64,000 nt of DNA from Berberis thunbergii (GCA_003290165.1 QNQO01006982.1:124001-188000), one strand, 5' to 3'. Numbered from the stretch's first letter, positions 1 to 12,191 are shown. Program-made: numbers and translations. The notes: a model not told the origin generated them from the letters alone.

Positions 1-1740
1 ATGTTGCATATATTAATTAGAACTAATATGGTTACATAGAATTTGTCCTACAATACAAGCTCGCCGCGGTTGAGGGGATGCATGGATGTCATTTTCTAAT
101 CTTGCCAAACAAGGGTAGAATATTTGTGGCTATCATCTTTACTATCTGGCACCTTCGTAATATGATGTATATCTCACCTTAGTATGATTGGCGCAAGTAG
201 ATTGCTTTAAGTTGTAGACTACAAGGGTTGAGAGGTTGTACTATACCTTGCCAAACATACTTAGCTTTAAGTGCCAGGTTTTTTAATCTTGCTGGTGGGA
301 TATTGAGACCTCCTAGATGATGAGGACAGGCAATTTATTCCCAAGTACATAGATGTTTAGCCTTCCCTTCTTCACTTTTGGTCCACCAGAAGTTACAAGT
401 CAAATTGTCAATTTGAGTGGTAATTGAAAAACGATAAAAAATGGTTTGCATAATGTAGACTGGGATGGAATGGATGACTGATTTAATCATGACCATCCTG
501 CCTGCTTGAGAGAGAGCTTTGGATTTTCAAGAGTTCAATTTCTTGTTAATAATTTCCACTAAAAATTGGAAATCTATGGTTTTCTTTTTTGAAAGAAGGA
601 ACGGAGAACCCAAGTATTTTTCCTTAGGGTTATACAACATCGAACCAAGAATCCTGTTAATCATCTTGGCATGTTTTGGGTTAACATTTCAGTTGTAGAA
701 GACTGATGATTTGTCAAAATTAACAGTCTGCCCCGAAGCGTCGCAGTATTCTGAAAGGATATCCTTGACCGAATGAGCCTCCGCAAGTGAAGCTCTACAG
801 AAGAGCAAGATGTCATCTTAAAAAAGAATGTGGCTAATGGACGTGGAAAGCCATCGAAGTTGGATGCCTTTAAGAGTACCATTGGCTTCTGCACGAGCTA
901 AAAAGCGAGAGAGCGCTTCAGCTACAATAATGAAGAGATAAAGAGACAAGGGATCTCCCTAGTGAATACCTTTCGTGGGTTTGATCATCTCAAGGGGGAG
1001 CCATAAAGAAGTACTCTTAATGAGGAAATTGAAATACATTGCTCTATAAGTTGTATCCAGTTCTCGGCAAAACCTAGTTGTTTAAGGATGAGTAGGAGAA
1101 AAAACCATTCCACTCGGTCATAAGCCTTGGACATGTCGATTTTGATGATCATCCATCCTTGTTTTTCTTGCAATAATGCTTCATTTGGAAAAAAAAAAAA
1201 GCTCCATTAGCAAGATTAACATTATTAGAGATGGATTAGCCTTGAAAAAAAGCCCCTTGATTCGGGAGATGATGTTGTCAAGAAGAGGTTTCAAACGATT
1301 AGCAAAGATCTTTGAGATGGTTTTGTAAATAACATTAAAAAGTCCAATCGGTCTGAATTTGTCAAGAGTGGTAAGGTTGGACACTTTAGGGATTAGGGCT
1401 AGGAACGTTTCATTGAGTTTGGGGTCAAGGTACCGGGATTGGAAGAAGTTGGTGATAATTTTAACAACATCCTGTTTGACTATGTCCCAATAGTGTTGAA
1501 AAAAGAAAACATGGAATCCATATGGGCACGGGGCTTTGTGATTGCCCATGGCAAAGTTGGTAGACCAAATTTCTTCTTCACCGGGGATCTGAGGAAGAAG
1601 AGCATTGTCTGTATCCGAAATCACTGAAGGGAATACGGATAAAATACCCTGATTGGGTTCAGGATAGTCAGATGTCATTAAAATATCCATTGAGGATGTG
1701 ACCAATAGAAGTGCGAGAGGATTGCCATAGTCGACTATGA
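1..1740 (-). pseudogene. LINE (L1-type non-LTR) reverse transcriptase relic, cut by window edge
   Basis: Read on the minus strand this is the reverse-transcriptase domain of a plant L1-type LINE. In order: a pre-RT segment with NHKAPCPYGF and FFQHYWDIV (about 1560-1480), the ALIPKV and FRPIGLFNVIYK block (about 1400-1330), KIDMSKAYDRVEW (about 1145-1105), a GDPLSLYLFI block (about 955-925) and the catalytic box (about 825-790). Further in, the thumb region contains LSQAGRMVMIKSVIHSIP-like sequence (about 530-470) and the frame can be followed almost to base 1. The FADD box reads F-stop-DD, and several frameshifts break the frame, so it cannot be active. No endonuclease domain is seen upstream; the homology stops near 1740. 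The 3' end of the element lies outside the window. The family call is firm; the left boundary is unknown. Confidence 0.9.
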
Positions 1741-2507
1741 AAAAAGGAAATGTCTACATCAAGTCACAAACCCTTTTAATTGTGACCGTTTGAAATGAAT
1801 CATTGCAGTCAGCACAGTGGACTGACACTCTCCTAAAAAGAAGTTTTCATATAAATAGGCTTGAAGATTTCACTCTTCAATGTGTGTGTGTATGTGTGCG
1901 AAATTGCATCCAAACGCAAGAAAGCCACCACCACCCTCTAAAAATCTATGGTATATGTCTCAATTGGATAGTTGTTTAGCCTTTGACCACTTGATATTGT
2001 CTTGAATTTAAAGTTTTGTCTTTTCATTGAGTGGGGGATTGAATGTAAGCCATCTGACAATCAGAGTGTCATCAAGAGAAAACCATTCAAGTTGGAAGTG
2101 TTCCCTTCACTGGCCCAATGCCCGTGAGTGCGAGGTTTTGGGGAGTAGAGTTGAGTGCGATCGCAAAACCATAACCTTTGGTAAGGTTGACTCTTCCAAA
2201 ATATTTTGGTGAGCGTTATTTAGTTTTATCTTTATTATTTCTCTATTTCTCTCAATCAAATTTTACATTAAAAAAAGAAGAGGTAATAGTGGAGATGGGA
2301 ATTTGCATCTATGCTACACATACAACCCATTCATGGCACTGGCAGCCAAAGAGAAAGAGGAAAGAGAGAGTAGTGAGAGAATGCTCTCATACTTGAGTGA
2401 TGTTGTGCATGATTGGCTAACTTACTATTTGTAGGAGTTGGGAAATATAGCCTCCATGCCTGTTTTGAATATTTTCCATCATTTTCCATCTTTTCGCTGT
2501 GATTACT
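1741..2507. other. Unassigned AT-rich stretch
   Basis: No coding region is recognised. It holds a TATA-like ATATAAATAGG at about 1850, followed by a short TG-rich microsatellite near 1881, which could be the promoter part of an old LTR. No matching second LTR was found in the window. Confidence 0.4.
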
Positions 2508-2510
2508 TTA

Positions 2511-2828
2511 AGGGTGTGTTTGGTTGCATGAAATTCTATGCCATGGGAATTCATGAGGGGACTACTACATTTTAGGCTAATTTGAGGTATCACTCCACAT
2601 CCACCATTTGATTTTATGATCAATGGTGGGAATGAAAGTTTCATGAACATGGAAATCACATGCCTTGGAGAACCAAGGAGCGAGATTCTCATGTTCATGA
2701 GACTTCCATTCCCAACATTGATCACAAAATCAAATGATAGATGTGGAGTGATACATCAATTTAGCCTAAAATGTAGGGGTCCCCTTATGAATTCCCATGA
2801 CATAGGATTCCATGCAACCAAACACACC
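2511..2828. mobile_element. Foldback Tourist-like MITE with TTA target duplication
   Basis: The element starts AGGGTGTGTTTGGTTGCATG and ends with its near-perfect reverse complement (CATGCAACCAAACACACC). It is flanked by TTA on both sides (2508-2510 and 2829-2831). The inverted repeat is not limited to the ends: the whole left half (2511 to about 2665) pairs with the right half (about 2675-2828), leaving a tiny centre near 2665-2675. TIR style and 3-bp TTA duplication fit the PIF/Harbinger (Tourist) class. It has no coding capacity; overlapping frames on both strands are mirror translations of the two arms. Confidence 0.88.
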
Positions 2829-2907
2829 TTAAGTTAATTCTTTTATGCAGAGATACTGAATTTCACAGCTCAAGCTTATTAACTGCACATTCCATATTTC
2901 TTACAGT

Positions 2908-3092
2908 GAGTACTTGCTTATGTACAAGGAAGGAGTTCTTGGCATCGTAATGCATAAAGAGTCATCAGCTGATGATACTTTGCAAGCACATGTACATGCA
3001 CTTGTAATGGGAAATCCTGTAGACAAATCCAGATCCATTCACATAGAAAGTTGCTTATGGATGGACAAACACTATGAAGGGGGTTTGTTATA
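2908..3092 (+). pseudogene. Exon-like relic, possibly RUS (DUF647) family
   Basis: A splice-acceptor-like TTTCTTACAG precedes an open frame reading EYLLMYKEGVLGIVMHKE and ADDTLQAHVHALVMGNPVDK, ending at a stop near 3092. The pattern of a short beta-like stretch followed by 'D-L-A-hydrophobic-H-A-L-V' resembles the C-terminal half of plant ROOT UVB SENSITIVE (DUF647) proteins, but this is from memory of the family and no search could be run. No promoter, start codon or upstream exon is present, so it is at best a gene fragment. Confidence 0.35.
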
Positions 3093-3342
3093 AAGGTATT
3101 CTACCCTAATGAGTCATGGCTATTGATTTTGTAGTTATTTGGTTATACCATGTTGTGCTTAGACTAATCCGACTACCGTAATCCACCTTTCATTGACCTG
3201 ACACATTCTGTTTTCTGCTGAGATGTTTGAGCTGAACTCTAGCTTGTTCAGGTTGGACTTGAGACAATGTTTTGTCCACCTGAATAACCTGAGCCTGATC
3301 ACTCTGTTTACTATCTCTATACAATAACGAATTTCTTTTGCT

Positions 3343-3409
3343 TGTTCATGAAAGTACATTCATTCTATTTGCATGAATGGACTTAGAATGAATGTACTTT
3401 CTTGAACAA
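3343..3409. repeat. Short hairpin with 26-bp arms
   Basis: TTGTTCATGAAAGTACATTC begins an arm whose reverse complement recurs after a loop of about 15 bases, with one mismatch over roughly 26 bp. It may be a decayed MITE core or a small-RNA-like hairpin. Confidence 0.6.
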
Positions 3410-3608
3410 TCATGTTTAGTCTGAAGTGAGGTTGGGTTAAGTGCTCAAGTTGGACCCAGGTTAGACTCTATCTGCCCAATTTCATCTTGCTTTGTAATTT
3501 TGCTTGTGCTTATAGACAAAAAAGCCACTTGAAGATTATGTAGTGGTGCTACTTCAAAATATTACAAAAATATATTGCATCTAGGGCTGATTCTTCTTCA
3601 TTTTGTAG

Positions 3609-3692
3609 CTTCAGTCATCAAGGTGGAGAACAGAGCTCCTTCTGACGTCTACTTTTCCTGGCAGGCAGATTGGAGTTTGGCTCTTCAAATGA
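3609..3692 (+). pseudogene. Second exon-like relic, same possible RUS-family gene
   Basis: An acceptor-like TTTTGTAG is followed by a frame reading LQSSRWRTELLLTS and ending at a TGA (3690-3692). 'LQSSGWRTE-LLL' is reminiscent of the extreme C-terminus of RUS/DUF647 proteins and would follow the exon relic at 2908-3092. The link is inference. The Copia element begins about 70 bp downstream. Confidence 0.28.
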
Positions 3693-3762
3693 AAAGAACA
3701 ACTAGAGGATCTCTGCTTGGATGTATCAAAAAATCATTTTGGGGGGTAACATGAGATTTTTC

Positions 3763-4264
3763 TCTTAGAATATTTTCTTAAGGTGGATCTACATAGTTCA
3801 TATTATTATACGTCATAGACTGTCGAACTAGTGGGTGGTGTTTGATTAAACCCAATTAGTTGTGATCATTAAAAAACAAGACTAGGGTCATAAACACGTT
3901 TCTAATTACATGTTTTATGTCTTGACATGTATTACTAAATTGAGTATGGAGGTTATTAATGTGTAGATACCAATTTAAGTCCCATTATAATTCTATTATT
4001 GAAGATGGGCTAATAATAAAATTAAGGTTCTATTTATATATGGTTGAGGTCCCCACTCAAAACCTAATTTTCTATATCTCCTACTTTTCCCATATGGTTT
4101 GAGAAATATAAGATAAAGGTTCTAGAGGTGGAAGATCTTTGTTGCGTGTTGCTAGTTCGTGAGGATACTCATCATCAATGGCGATTTTAGGTGCACATTG
4201 ATTAAAGGGTTTTTCCTTGATTATTGACAAGAGGTCTTGGTTTAGGATCTGTCAGATTCCTACA
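3763..4264 (+). repeat. 5' LTR of the Copia element
   Basis: Begins TCTTAGAATATT (TG decayed to TC) and ends GATTCCTACA. It matches the 3' LTR over its full length, including the shared block CATAAACACGTTTCTA. Confidence 0.9.
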
Positions 4265-4266
4265 AG

Positions 4267-4279
4267 TGGTATCAGAGCC
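4267..4279 (+). promoter_or_regulatory. Primer binding site (initiator Met tRNA)
   Basis: TGGTATCAGAGCC lies two bases after the 5' LTR and is the standard sequence complementary to the 3' end of initiator methionine tRNA used by plant Copia elements. Confidence 0.92.
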
Positions 4280-4677
4280 TCCTTGTTAGAATCATTGAAG
4301 AAAACATACGGTTTATTGTTTTCTTATTCCTTGATTAATTAATCAATCCTCACGTGAGTTTTACCCAAACCATAAAAATCTATTTCGCCGGATCTGGTTT
4401 TCCTGGTGACTAGATTGTGGTTTAGCCGTTACTTAATCAACCCCATATGAAGTTTTGGGTGGTCGGTTGTAGTAAGAACACATCAATTTTTTTTTTCCCA
4501 AATTTACTGTTAAGAAAATGAGACGCAAGTCTATTTCAATGGCGGCATACCTTCTGCTCTCTCATCCTTGGATCAGAGACGAAGGAGACATCGTCTTTCA
4601 AGCTTTGTCAATGGCGAAACTTGGAACAGATTCAACACTGATCTCAATGCATTAAAACTTGGAGACATCGTCTTTCA

Positions 4678-5229
4678 TTTTTTTTAAATTTCGAAAAGAA
4701 AAAGTGCGAAATAAATAATTACATATTTTCGAGGGTTTATTTGAAAAATTTTGAAGTTTTTTCATAAATTTTGGAATTTTTTCGTAAATTTCGTGAAAAT
4801 ACAAAAACCAACTACCAAAAGTTACATTTTTTCGAAGTTTTTTTGGAAAAATTTCGGGGTTTTTTGTAAATTTCGAAAAAAAATTTCTAATTTCATTTTT
4901 CTAATTATTTATTGATTTTTGAAACCATCCCCTAATTTTCTAATTATCATTTCTTCTACTTATATATTGATTCTAAAACCACTCCCTTATTTCTTAATTA
5001 TATATTCATTTTACGTTTGTTTCATTTTCTTGGTATTTAGGCTTCATTTAATGTGTTTAATAGATTTATTTAATTGCATTTTTTTTTTTACATATTTCAT
5101 ATACTCACGAAATTCATTATATATATTTCATATATTCTCGAATTTTTTACGTTTTTTCTTTACACATCAAAATATTTCTTAAAATCAAAAAACCGAAATT
5201 AACACGAAAATCGAAATCACAATCCTTGG
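4678..5229 (+). repeat. AT-rich repeat inserted in the Copia leader (copy 1)
   Basis: This segment is largely the same sequence as 57590-58112, with shared landmarks such as AAATTTCGTGAAAATACAAA-like and CTTATATATTGA-like stretches and an end reading GAAATCACAATCCTTGG. The left terminus seen in the other copy is missing here. It carries no protein. Confidence 0.75.
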
Positions 5230-5349
5230 ATGGGATGTACATATATTGATGTGAATTGTTTCTTTTATTTTATTTAGCGAATGTTTCTTCGATATCTACC
5301 AACTTAAACAACAATCCAGTGCTTCATGGATCAAATATTGAAAAATGGA

Positions 5350-8300
5350 AATAGCATATAGGAATCATTCTTGGGTGTATGGATTTGGATTACGCACTTT
5401 GTGTTAATGAATTCACTAAGCCTACTGATTCTAATTTAGCTAAGGAAAAGACTTCTTATGAAAAGTTAGAGCACTCTAATTGCATTAGTCTTATGATAAT
5501 GAAGCACTATATTTCTGAAACTTTTCATGGTACCATGCCTAAAGAGGAAAATGCTAAAGATTTCCTACGCCAGGTTTCAAACCGATTTGTTGCATCGAAA
5601 AAGGTGGAGGCAAGTACGCTTCTTATCAAACTTATTACCATGCGGTATTCGGGCAAAAGAAATATAAGGAGTACATAATAGAAATGTCTAATCTTGTTTC
5701 CAAAATAAGGATACTAAAGTTGGAGTTTTCTGACTATCTCCTTGTACACTTCATTTTGATTTCTCTTCCTACAGTTTGGTCCTTTTAAGATCAATTATAA
5801 TACTCAAATGGAGAAATGGACTTTTATTGAGCTCATTGCTCACTGTGTGCAAGAAGAAGAACGTCTGAAATGAGAAAAGACAGAAGATGCTCATATGATG
5901 AGATTTTCCAATGGCAATTTAGGCATCAAGAAAAGGAAAATAAAATATTTTTGTTAAAGCTAAGAGAACTACATCTGACGAGACTTCACAGGCAACAGTG
6001 CAACAGAAACATGATAAGGTCGCCACATGTTTCTTTTGCAAGAAAGCGGATCATGTGAATAATTATTGTCTCAAATATCAGAAGTGGCTTGCAAAGAAAT
6101 GTGATAATTTTATTTTTGTTTGTTCTGAATTTAATCTAGCTGAGGTACCACGCCATTCCTGGTAGATAGATACAGGTGCAACTATTCACATCAGTATTTC
6201 CATGCACAATTGTATAAGGAGTCGAAAACTAAATGATGCCTAAAGGTTCATCTACACGGGGAATGCCAATGAAGCTTGTATGGAGGCAACTGGAGTTTTT
6301 AGATTAAAATTAGAGTCTGAGTTTTATTTGGATTTGGATAAAACTGTTTATGTACCATCATTTAGGCAAAATTTAATTTCTGTTTCCACTTTGGATAAAT
6401 GCGGTTATACTTTTTCTTTTGGTAAAAGGAAGTTTTAGTCTCTTACAAAATTTGAATGTCATTGGTACTAGATCTCTGATTGATAATCTATATAAGTTAG
6501 ACTTAGATGTTTCCCACTTACAGTCAAATGAAACTTTGCATGTTATAAATTACAGTACTAAGCGAAGATTAATTAATGAGAAATCTTCTATGATATGGTA
6601 TAGTGTCTAGGTCATATCTCTTGACTGATGATCGAAAGGCTTGTATCAACTGGAGTTCTTGGTACCCTTGATTTTACAGATTTTACGATTTGTATTGAAT
6701 GTATAAAGGGGAAACAAACAAACACTAGGATTTTAGGTGCACATAGAAGTTCATGTGTCTTAGATTTGATACATACTAATATTTGTAGACCATTCCCTAC
6801 GGCTTCTTGGAATGATCAACGATATTTTATCACTTTTATAGACTATTATTCTCACTATTAGTATTTCTACTTAATAAATGAAAAATTACAATCATTGGAT
6901 GTGTTGAAGACTATAAAGGAGGGGTTGAAAATCAACAAAATAAGAAAATTAAGGTCGTTAGATCTGATCGTGGTGGTGAATACTATGGTAAATATAACGG
7001 CTCAAGTCCATTTGCGAGGTATTTACAGGAAAGTGGCATCATTTCTTAGTACACTATGCCAGGGACACCACGTCAAAATGGTCTATCTAAGAGACGAAAT
7101 CGGACCCTAAAAGACATGGTTAGGAGCATGATTTGTCATCCTACCTTGCCAGAGTCTCTTTGGGGATAGGCCTAAAAAACTGCAGTTTATATCCTTAATA
7201 AAGTACCTAGTAAAATAGTCAACAAAACCCATATGAGTTATGGACGAGTAAACGTCCTAGCATTCGGTACTTACATATTTAGGGGTGTCTAGCTGAGGCT
7301 AGGGTTTATAGGTCTCATGAAGGAAAGTTGGACTCTAGAACTGTTAGCTGCTACTTTATTGGATATTCAAAGAAATCAAATGGATTCAAGTTTTATTGCG
7401 CTTCTACTAATACCTTAATTGAGACGGATAATGCCAGGTTTATTGAGGATGTTGAAAATAGTGGGTACACAATCCAGAAATATTAGTTTTGAAGAAGAAC
7501 GTGTTGACATTCCTATGATGGATATTCAACCTATTAACATGATCATACTTGTTCTTGAACAGGATGCGGATGCAAATCACGAAGATTTAACTGGATTGCT
7601 AATCTCGAAGCACCTCAACATACTCAATTACAAATGTCAATAAGGAGATCCAATAGGGAGAAAATATATGCTATTTACGGATTATTATGTAGTTTATCTT
7701 GATGAGCATGAGTTCGATATAGGAATAGAAAATGATCCTATCATCTTTCTTCACGCCAAACAAAGTGCTCATCTTCATATTGGATGAATGTTATGTTAGA
7801 TGAGTTAAAGTCTATGAAGGACAACGCCGTTTGGGGTCTTGTTGAGTTACCCAAGGGGGTGAAACCAATTGGATGCAAATGTGTATTTTAAAACCAAATG
7901 TGATTCCTAAGGTAACATCGAAAGATATAAAGCTTGTCTTGTCGCTAAAGGCTTCACTAAAAAAATGAAGGCATTGATTATAAGGAGTCTTTCTCTCCAG
8001 TTTCTACGAAAAACTTTTTTAGAATCATTATGACCCTTTTAGCTCATAATGATTTAGAGCTACATCAGATGGATCTAAAGACTACATTTTTACGACATAA
8101 AACAGACATCTCGTCAATGATATAAAAACTTTGATTGAGTAATTTCCTTATTCGGTTTTGAGGACAATCTGGTTGATCAATGTGTTTATCATAAGATTAG
8201 TGGAAGCAAATTTATTATATTCTAGCGTTATATGTTGATGAAATCCTACTTGAAAATTGTGCCATAAGTTTATTTCTTTCAACAAAATTTCTTATTAAAA

Positions 8301-8995
8301 ATTTTTGATATAGCATATTTGGTGATAAACATACAGACTAATTGCACTGATTATATAGTATTATTGGTCTATTACACCACATATTTGTTAAATTGACATT
8401 TGGTAGGTTTTTTGCACAAGTGATAAGTTTAGTTTGATCTAGTATCCAAATAACGATTTATATATGAAAGGAATACATGAAAATTATCTCTCATGTGTAT
8501 GTAGTAGAGAGTACAATGTATGATAAAGTTTATGCCTATTAGGATATTATGTATATCATTGAAATGTTTGGTAGATGTTTCAGTCTGAAAATATTCACTA
8601 AGCATCGGATGTTGCAGTATTTTAAAAAAATACAAGTTTATACTCACATGCTAAAAATCTAATTGGATTAGATATTCAGGGTAAATTTTAGTGTACTGCC
8701 CAAAAGAATTATTTGTTTGATGTCAAATATGTGATCAAGCACCATGGTTAAAGAATTTTTTATTTAAGGGCTTCACGCTATAGGTTTCATTGAGAAACAT
8801 TATGAAATAAAGTCGCCGATTGTATTCAGAGAATGACAATAGTTTATTCTAAATTATATCAACTTAAAGTTTTGTTTGTCATTAAAGAAAATGTTCTGAA
8901 TCATCTTATGAAAATTAAGAATATACCACATAAGGTGTTCAACGAGCATGTTGCTCGTTTACGTCATGGTTAGTTCTTATGATGTTCTTTATCAG
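5350..8995 (+). pseudogene. Copia gag-pol polyprotein relic
   Basis: Pieces appear in Copia order (gag, protease, integrase, RT, RNase H). Gag: frame from 5379 (MDLDYALCVNEF). Zinc knuckle: CFFCKKADHVNNYC (about 6028-6070). Protease: W-stop-IDTGATIHI, where the stop replaces the residue before the catalytic DTGA (about 6160-6190). The gag-pre-integrase and integrase stretch includes CIECIKGKQTN and FITFIDYYSHY (about 6690-6860). The RT start is WGLVELPKGVKPIGCKCVF (about 7830-7890), and the polyprotein tail NIPHKVFNEHVAR is near 8920-8965. The catalytic part of RT and most of RNase H are not readable. Numerous stops and frameshifts show an inactive copy. Confidence 0.88.
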
Positions 8996-9401
8996 TGGGA
9001 ATCTATATTACCATGTTTAATTATCATTGGTAATCACCTTTAGTTATTAATGATTTTGAAATAAAGATTTCAACTTTTTCAATTATGGTTGTGATATACA
9101 GTATGAAGAAATAGAATAAGGCATTTCAATTTTGAATCATAAGGTAAGACCAATTCAAAATGGACATGATTTGAGATCAGATTACATGTCATTTTTATGC
9201 TACACATCCATACTTTGATCTATATCGTTGATTTTATTGGTATTTTTTACCATGGATGGGTCCAACCATGATAAATGTGGTGAAGGCCGCTAGAATCCTA
9301 TATTGATATTTTCAATGGACCAGATTGTTTTGAGACAACACTCACAATTCTTGACAATCAAGTTTTGAGCTTATAAAGTCTTACAATGTATAATATATAG
9401 T

Positions 9402-9414
9402 CCAAGTGGGAGAT
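9402..9414 (+). promoter_or_regulatory. Polypurine tract of the Copia element
   Basis: CCAAGTGGGAGAT lies directly before the 3' LTR start TGTTAGAATATT, the usual plus-strand priming context in plant Copia elements. Confidence 0.8.
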
Positions 9415-9915
9415 TGTTAGAATATTCCCTTAAGATGGATCTACATAGTTTATATTATTAGACGTTGTAGATTGTTGAACTATAAGTGACTGGTGTTTGA
9501 TTAGACCCGATTAGTTGTGATCATTAAGAAATAAGACTAGGGTCATAAACACGTTTCTAGTTATATGTTTTATGTCTTGACATGTATTACTAAATTGAGT
9601 ATTGAGGTTATTTATGTGAAGATACCAATTTAAGTTCCACTATAATTCTACTACTGATGATGGGCTAATAATAACATTAGGGTTCTATATATACGTTTGA
9701 GGTCCCCACTCCAAACCTAATTTTTTCCATCTAGTTTGAGAAACACAAGAGAAAGGTTCTAGATGTGGAAGATCTCTCCGTTGCGTGTTGCTGGTCTGTG
9801 AAGATTGCTACGAGGATACTCATCATTAGTGGCGATTGCAGGTATGCATTGAATAAAGTTTTCTTCCTTGATTATTGACACGAGGTCTTGGTTTAGGATC
9901 TGTTAGATTCCTACA
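9415..9915 (+). repeat. 3' LTR of the Copia element
   Basis: Starts TGTTAGAATATT and ends GATTCCTACA; pairs with 3763-4264. Confidence 0.9.
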
Positions 9916-10018
9916 AAAACCTTTCTCCATTTATTCTAAGGAGTGAATTCGGGATATAACTCCATCAGCAAAATATCTTTTGTTGCAACAATGACATGCA
10001 ACTAAATGGGTGGTAGCC

Positions 10019-10689
10019 AAGGATACACAGACATAGGCACACGTGTCGTGTCGGACATGGACGCGACACACCGATTCGGCAATTTTTTAAAACTAAGACT
10101 CAGATACACGTCATTTTTTTTAATAAGTTATAAGAACATAAACAATAATCTAATAAAAAAAAGAGTTTATGTAAAAAAGAACAAGAAGTTTGAAGATGAA
10201 AATGAAGTACAAATTCTGATGGAAAAAAATGAAGAAAAGACATAGAAAAGAAGATGTAAAAAAAGAGGAGAAAAAAATGGCACTATGTGGCAAGAAAAAG
10301 TAAAGTAGAGTAGAAAAGAAGTAGAGGAGATAAGAAGCAAAGAAGAGAATAAGAAGCATAGACTACCTCTATTCTTCATCACACTATTTATCTTTTATTG
10401 CAGTTGAAAGTTTTTCACTTTAGATGGATTAATAACTTTCAAATTAAGTGGTTGTATGCACCTACCTAAAAGTAAAAAAATAAAATAAAGTTGGTTGTCA
10501 AGTTTTGATTGTGTTCTAATTAAATTTTGGGTGTGTTGGAGGCGTGTCCAACATGTTGACTACACTGACTATGTGTCTGACACCTGCCGACACATTGACC
10601 ATGTGTCTAACGCATGTCAGAGGCGTGTCGGGTGAGTGCCGGTGTCGGATATGGGTACGACAAGTTTTTCGAAGAGTTTGTGCTTCCTT
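10019..10689. mobile_element. MULE-type non-autonomous element (MITE) with 10-bp target duplication
   Basis: The direct repeat GGTGGTAGCC occurs at 10009-10018 and 10690-10699, exactly flanking a segment that starts AAGGATACAC and ends GTGCTTCCTT (reverse complement AAGGAAGCAC). Sub-terminal regions are also inverted copies, rich in GTGTCG/CGACAC motifs (about 10045-10085 and 10615-10665). A 9-11 bp duplication is typical of Mutator-like elements. The middle is AT-rich and purine-rich with no transposase. The GTGTCGG-rich termini are of a kind seen widely in plant MITEs; exact family not assigned. Confidence 0.75.
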
Positions 10690-10699
10690 GGTGGTAGCC

Positions 10700-11926
10700 A
10701 TTGGAGGATTTCAACATTCCAACATAAAGACAATCTGCATGAAATTTTATAGGCAATGGTAGGAAGAGAAACTAGATGTGTGAGAAAAACAAACTTAGAA
10801 GCACAACCCTCGAAAGGCTTAAATTTTGTCAAAGGCATTTAAATGGTTTTAAGTTCCAATGGAAAACATGAAAAAGAAGATGATTACGTTTTTGAGTTTT
10901 CTATTTGGGAATGTTGTTTACTTGCCTGCCATTTATAGAGATTACTGTAAACTTCATTCCTCTCCAAGGCAATTGTGTTTTATGTTAGAAGGGTTTGTGG
11001 TATATTCCCAAAAGCTTGTTCCTATTATGAATAAACAATTTTTTATGTCCTCTCTTTTTATACATCAATGTACACCCCTATGAGGTACAAGTGTCCATAC
11101 CATTAACTCCAATTTCGAAACAAGTTCAAGATCCACTTACTAACACTACCACCCAAAAAGATTTTTTTTTCATATACTAAGTAACATCACCAATAAAAGG
11201 GGAAACTCCTCATTTGTTAGGAGACTAACGAGGGCGAGAAGAAGTTCCTATTTTGCAGCCCTCTTTCTCACGATCTCATCGGTGACAAGTGGTTTTCCGA
11301 CATCTCTCCCCCTACTTCAACTTCTCTATCTCAACTCTCCTTCCCCAACACTAAATTTTCGTTTTCATCTCTTTTGGGTTAGGGTTTACTCGTAAGGGGT
11401 GATTTAGAGGTGATGAAGATAGTGGCTGTGTTGGTGAGCAATTTACTAAGTTTATAGGTGGCAATGAGGAAGATCTTCTATTCGGAGATGAAGAAGAACC
11501 TACTCCACTTGAGATAATAACATTATACTCCATAAATTCGTTTTGTTTAAGTTGGCATGTTTATGTTACGTTGCATCGGGTTTTTGTTGTTGTTGTAGTT
11601 CTAAACCAAATTTCTTTTTCTACACATTTCAACCCATATATTTGTTTTTAGGGTTAGTTTCTTAGATTTGCACAAAGTTTATTTGGAGATGTGTGTACCA
11701 TATACTCATGGATGTTGTGGTTGTAAACCATTTTTTTCCTAAATATTTGAACCTACATTGTTTAAATTTAGTCTCTTGTGTAGCGTATACTCATTAGATT
11801 TGCATGAAGTTATTGTTAGTCCATTATTTACATTTAATCTCATGTTTGTTTTCTTTTCTAGATTTTTGTTCGTTGTTGTTAGTTCATCATTTATAAATTT
11901 GATTGATTTGTGTATAGGCTCTTCTC
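10700..11926. other. No gene recognised; probable 5' region of the next MULE
   Basis: Only short frames occur. From about 11230 the sequence has the look of a leader with acidic and serine-rich short frames that could be an upstream exon of the MULE transposase at 11927. The left terminal inverted repeat of that MULE was not found. Confidence 0.35.
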
Positions 11927-12156
11927 ATGGATGTCATAAAGTTTGACATGTCACTAGATGAAGTGGATAACCCCAAATTGCTTAGAGTGTATTTCGAAGA
12001 GCAAAACTTATAGAGGTAATGACTAAATAAATTGTATTGCCATTGGTTAAAAAGTTTGTTTTAGTTTTTTTTTTTTTATAATTTTGTTTATTTATTTATG
12101 TAGATGATGAAGATGAAGACTTGTCATATGAGACACTTGATGAGGAAAAGGGTAAT

Positions 12157-12191
<35 letters not shown>

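Larger units (their letters stand above)
3763..9915 (+). mobile_element. Decayed Ty1/Copia LTR retrotransposon
   Basis: Two LTRs of about 500 bp in direct orientation (3763-4264 and 9415-9915) bracket a primer site, a broken gag-pol and a polypurine tract in the order expected for the plus strand. The LTRs differ at many positions by eye and no 5-bp target duplication is apparent, so the insertion is old. The internal region also contains a copy of a 0.55-kb repeat (4678-5229) that recurs inside the J-protein intron. All coding domains carry stops or frameshifts. Confidence 0.92.

Noticed and set aside
3763..9915. A 5-bp target duplication for the Copia element
   Set aside because: Bases before 3763 (TTTTC) and after 9915 (AAAAC) do not match, so none is claimed.
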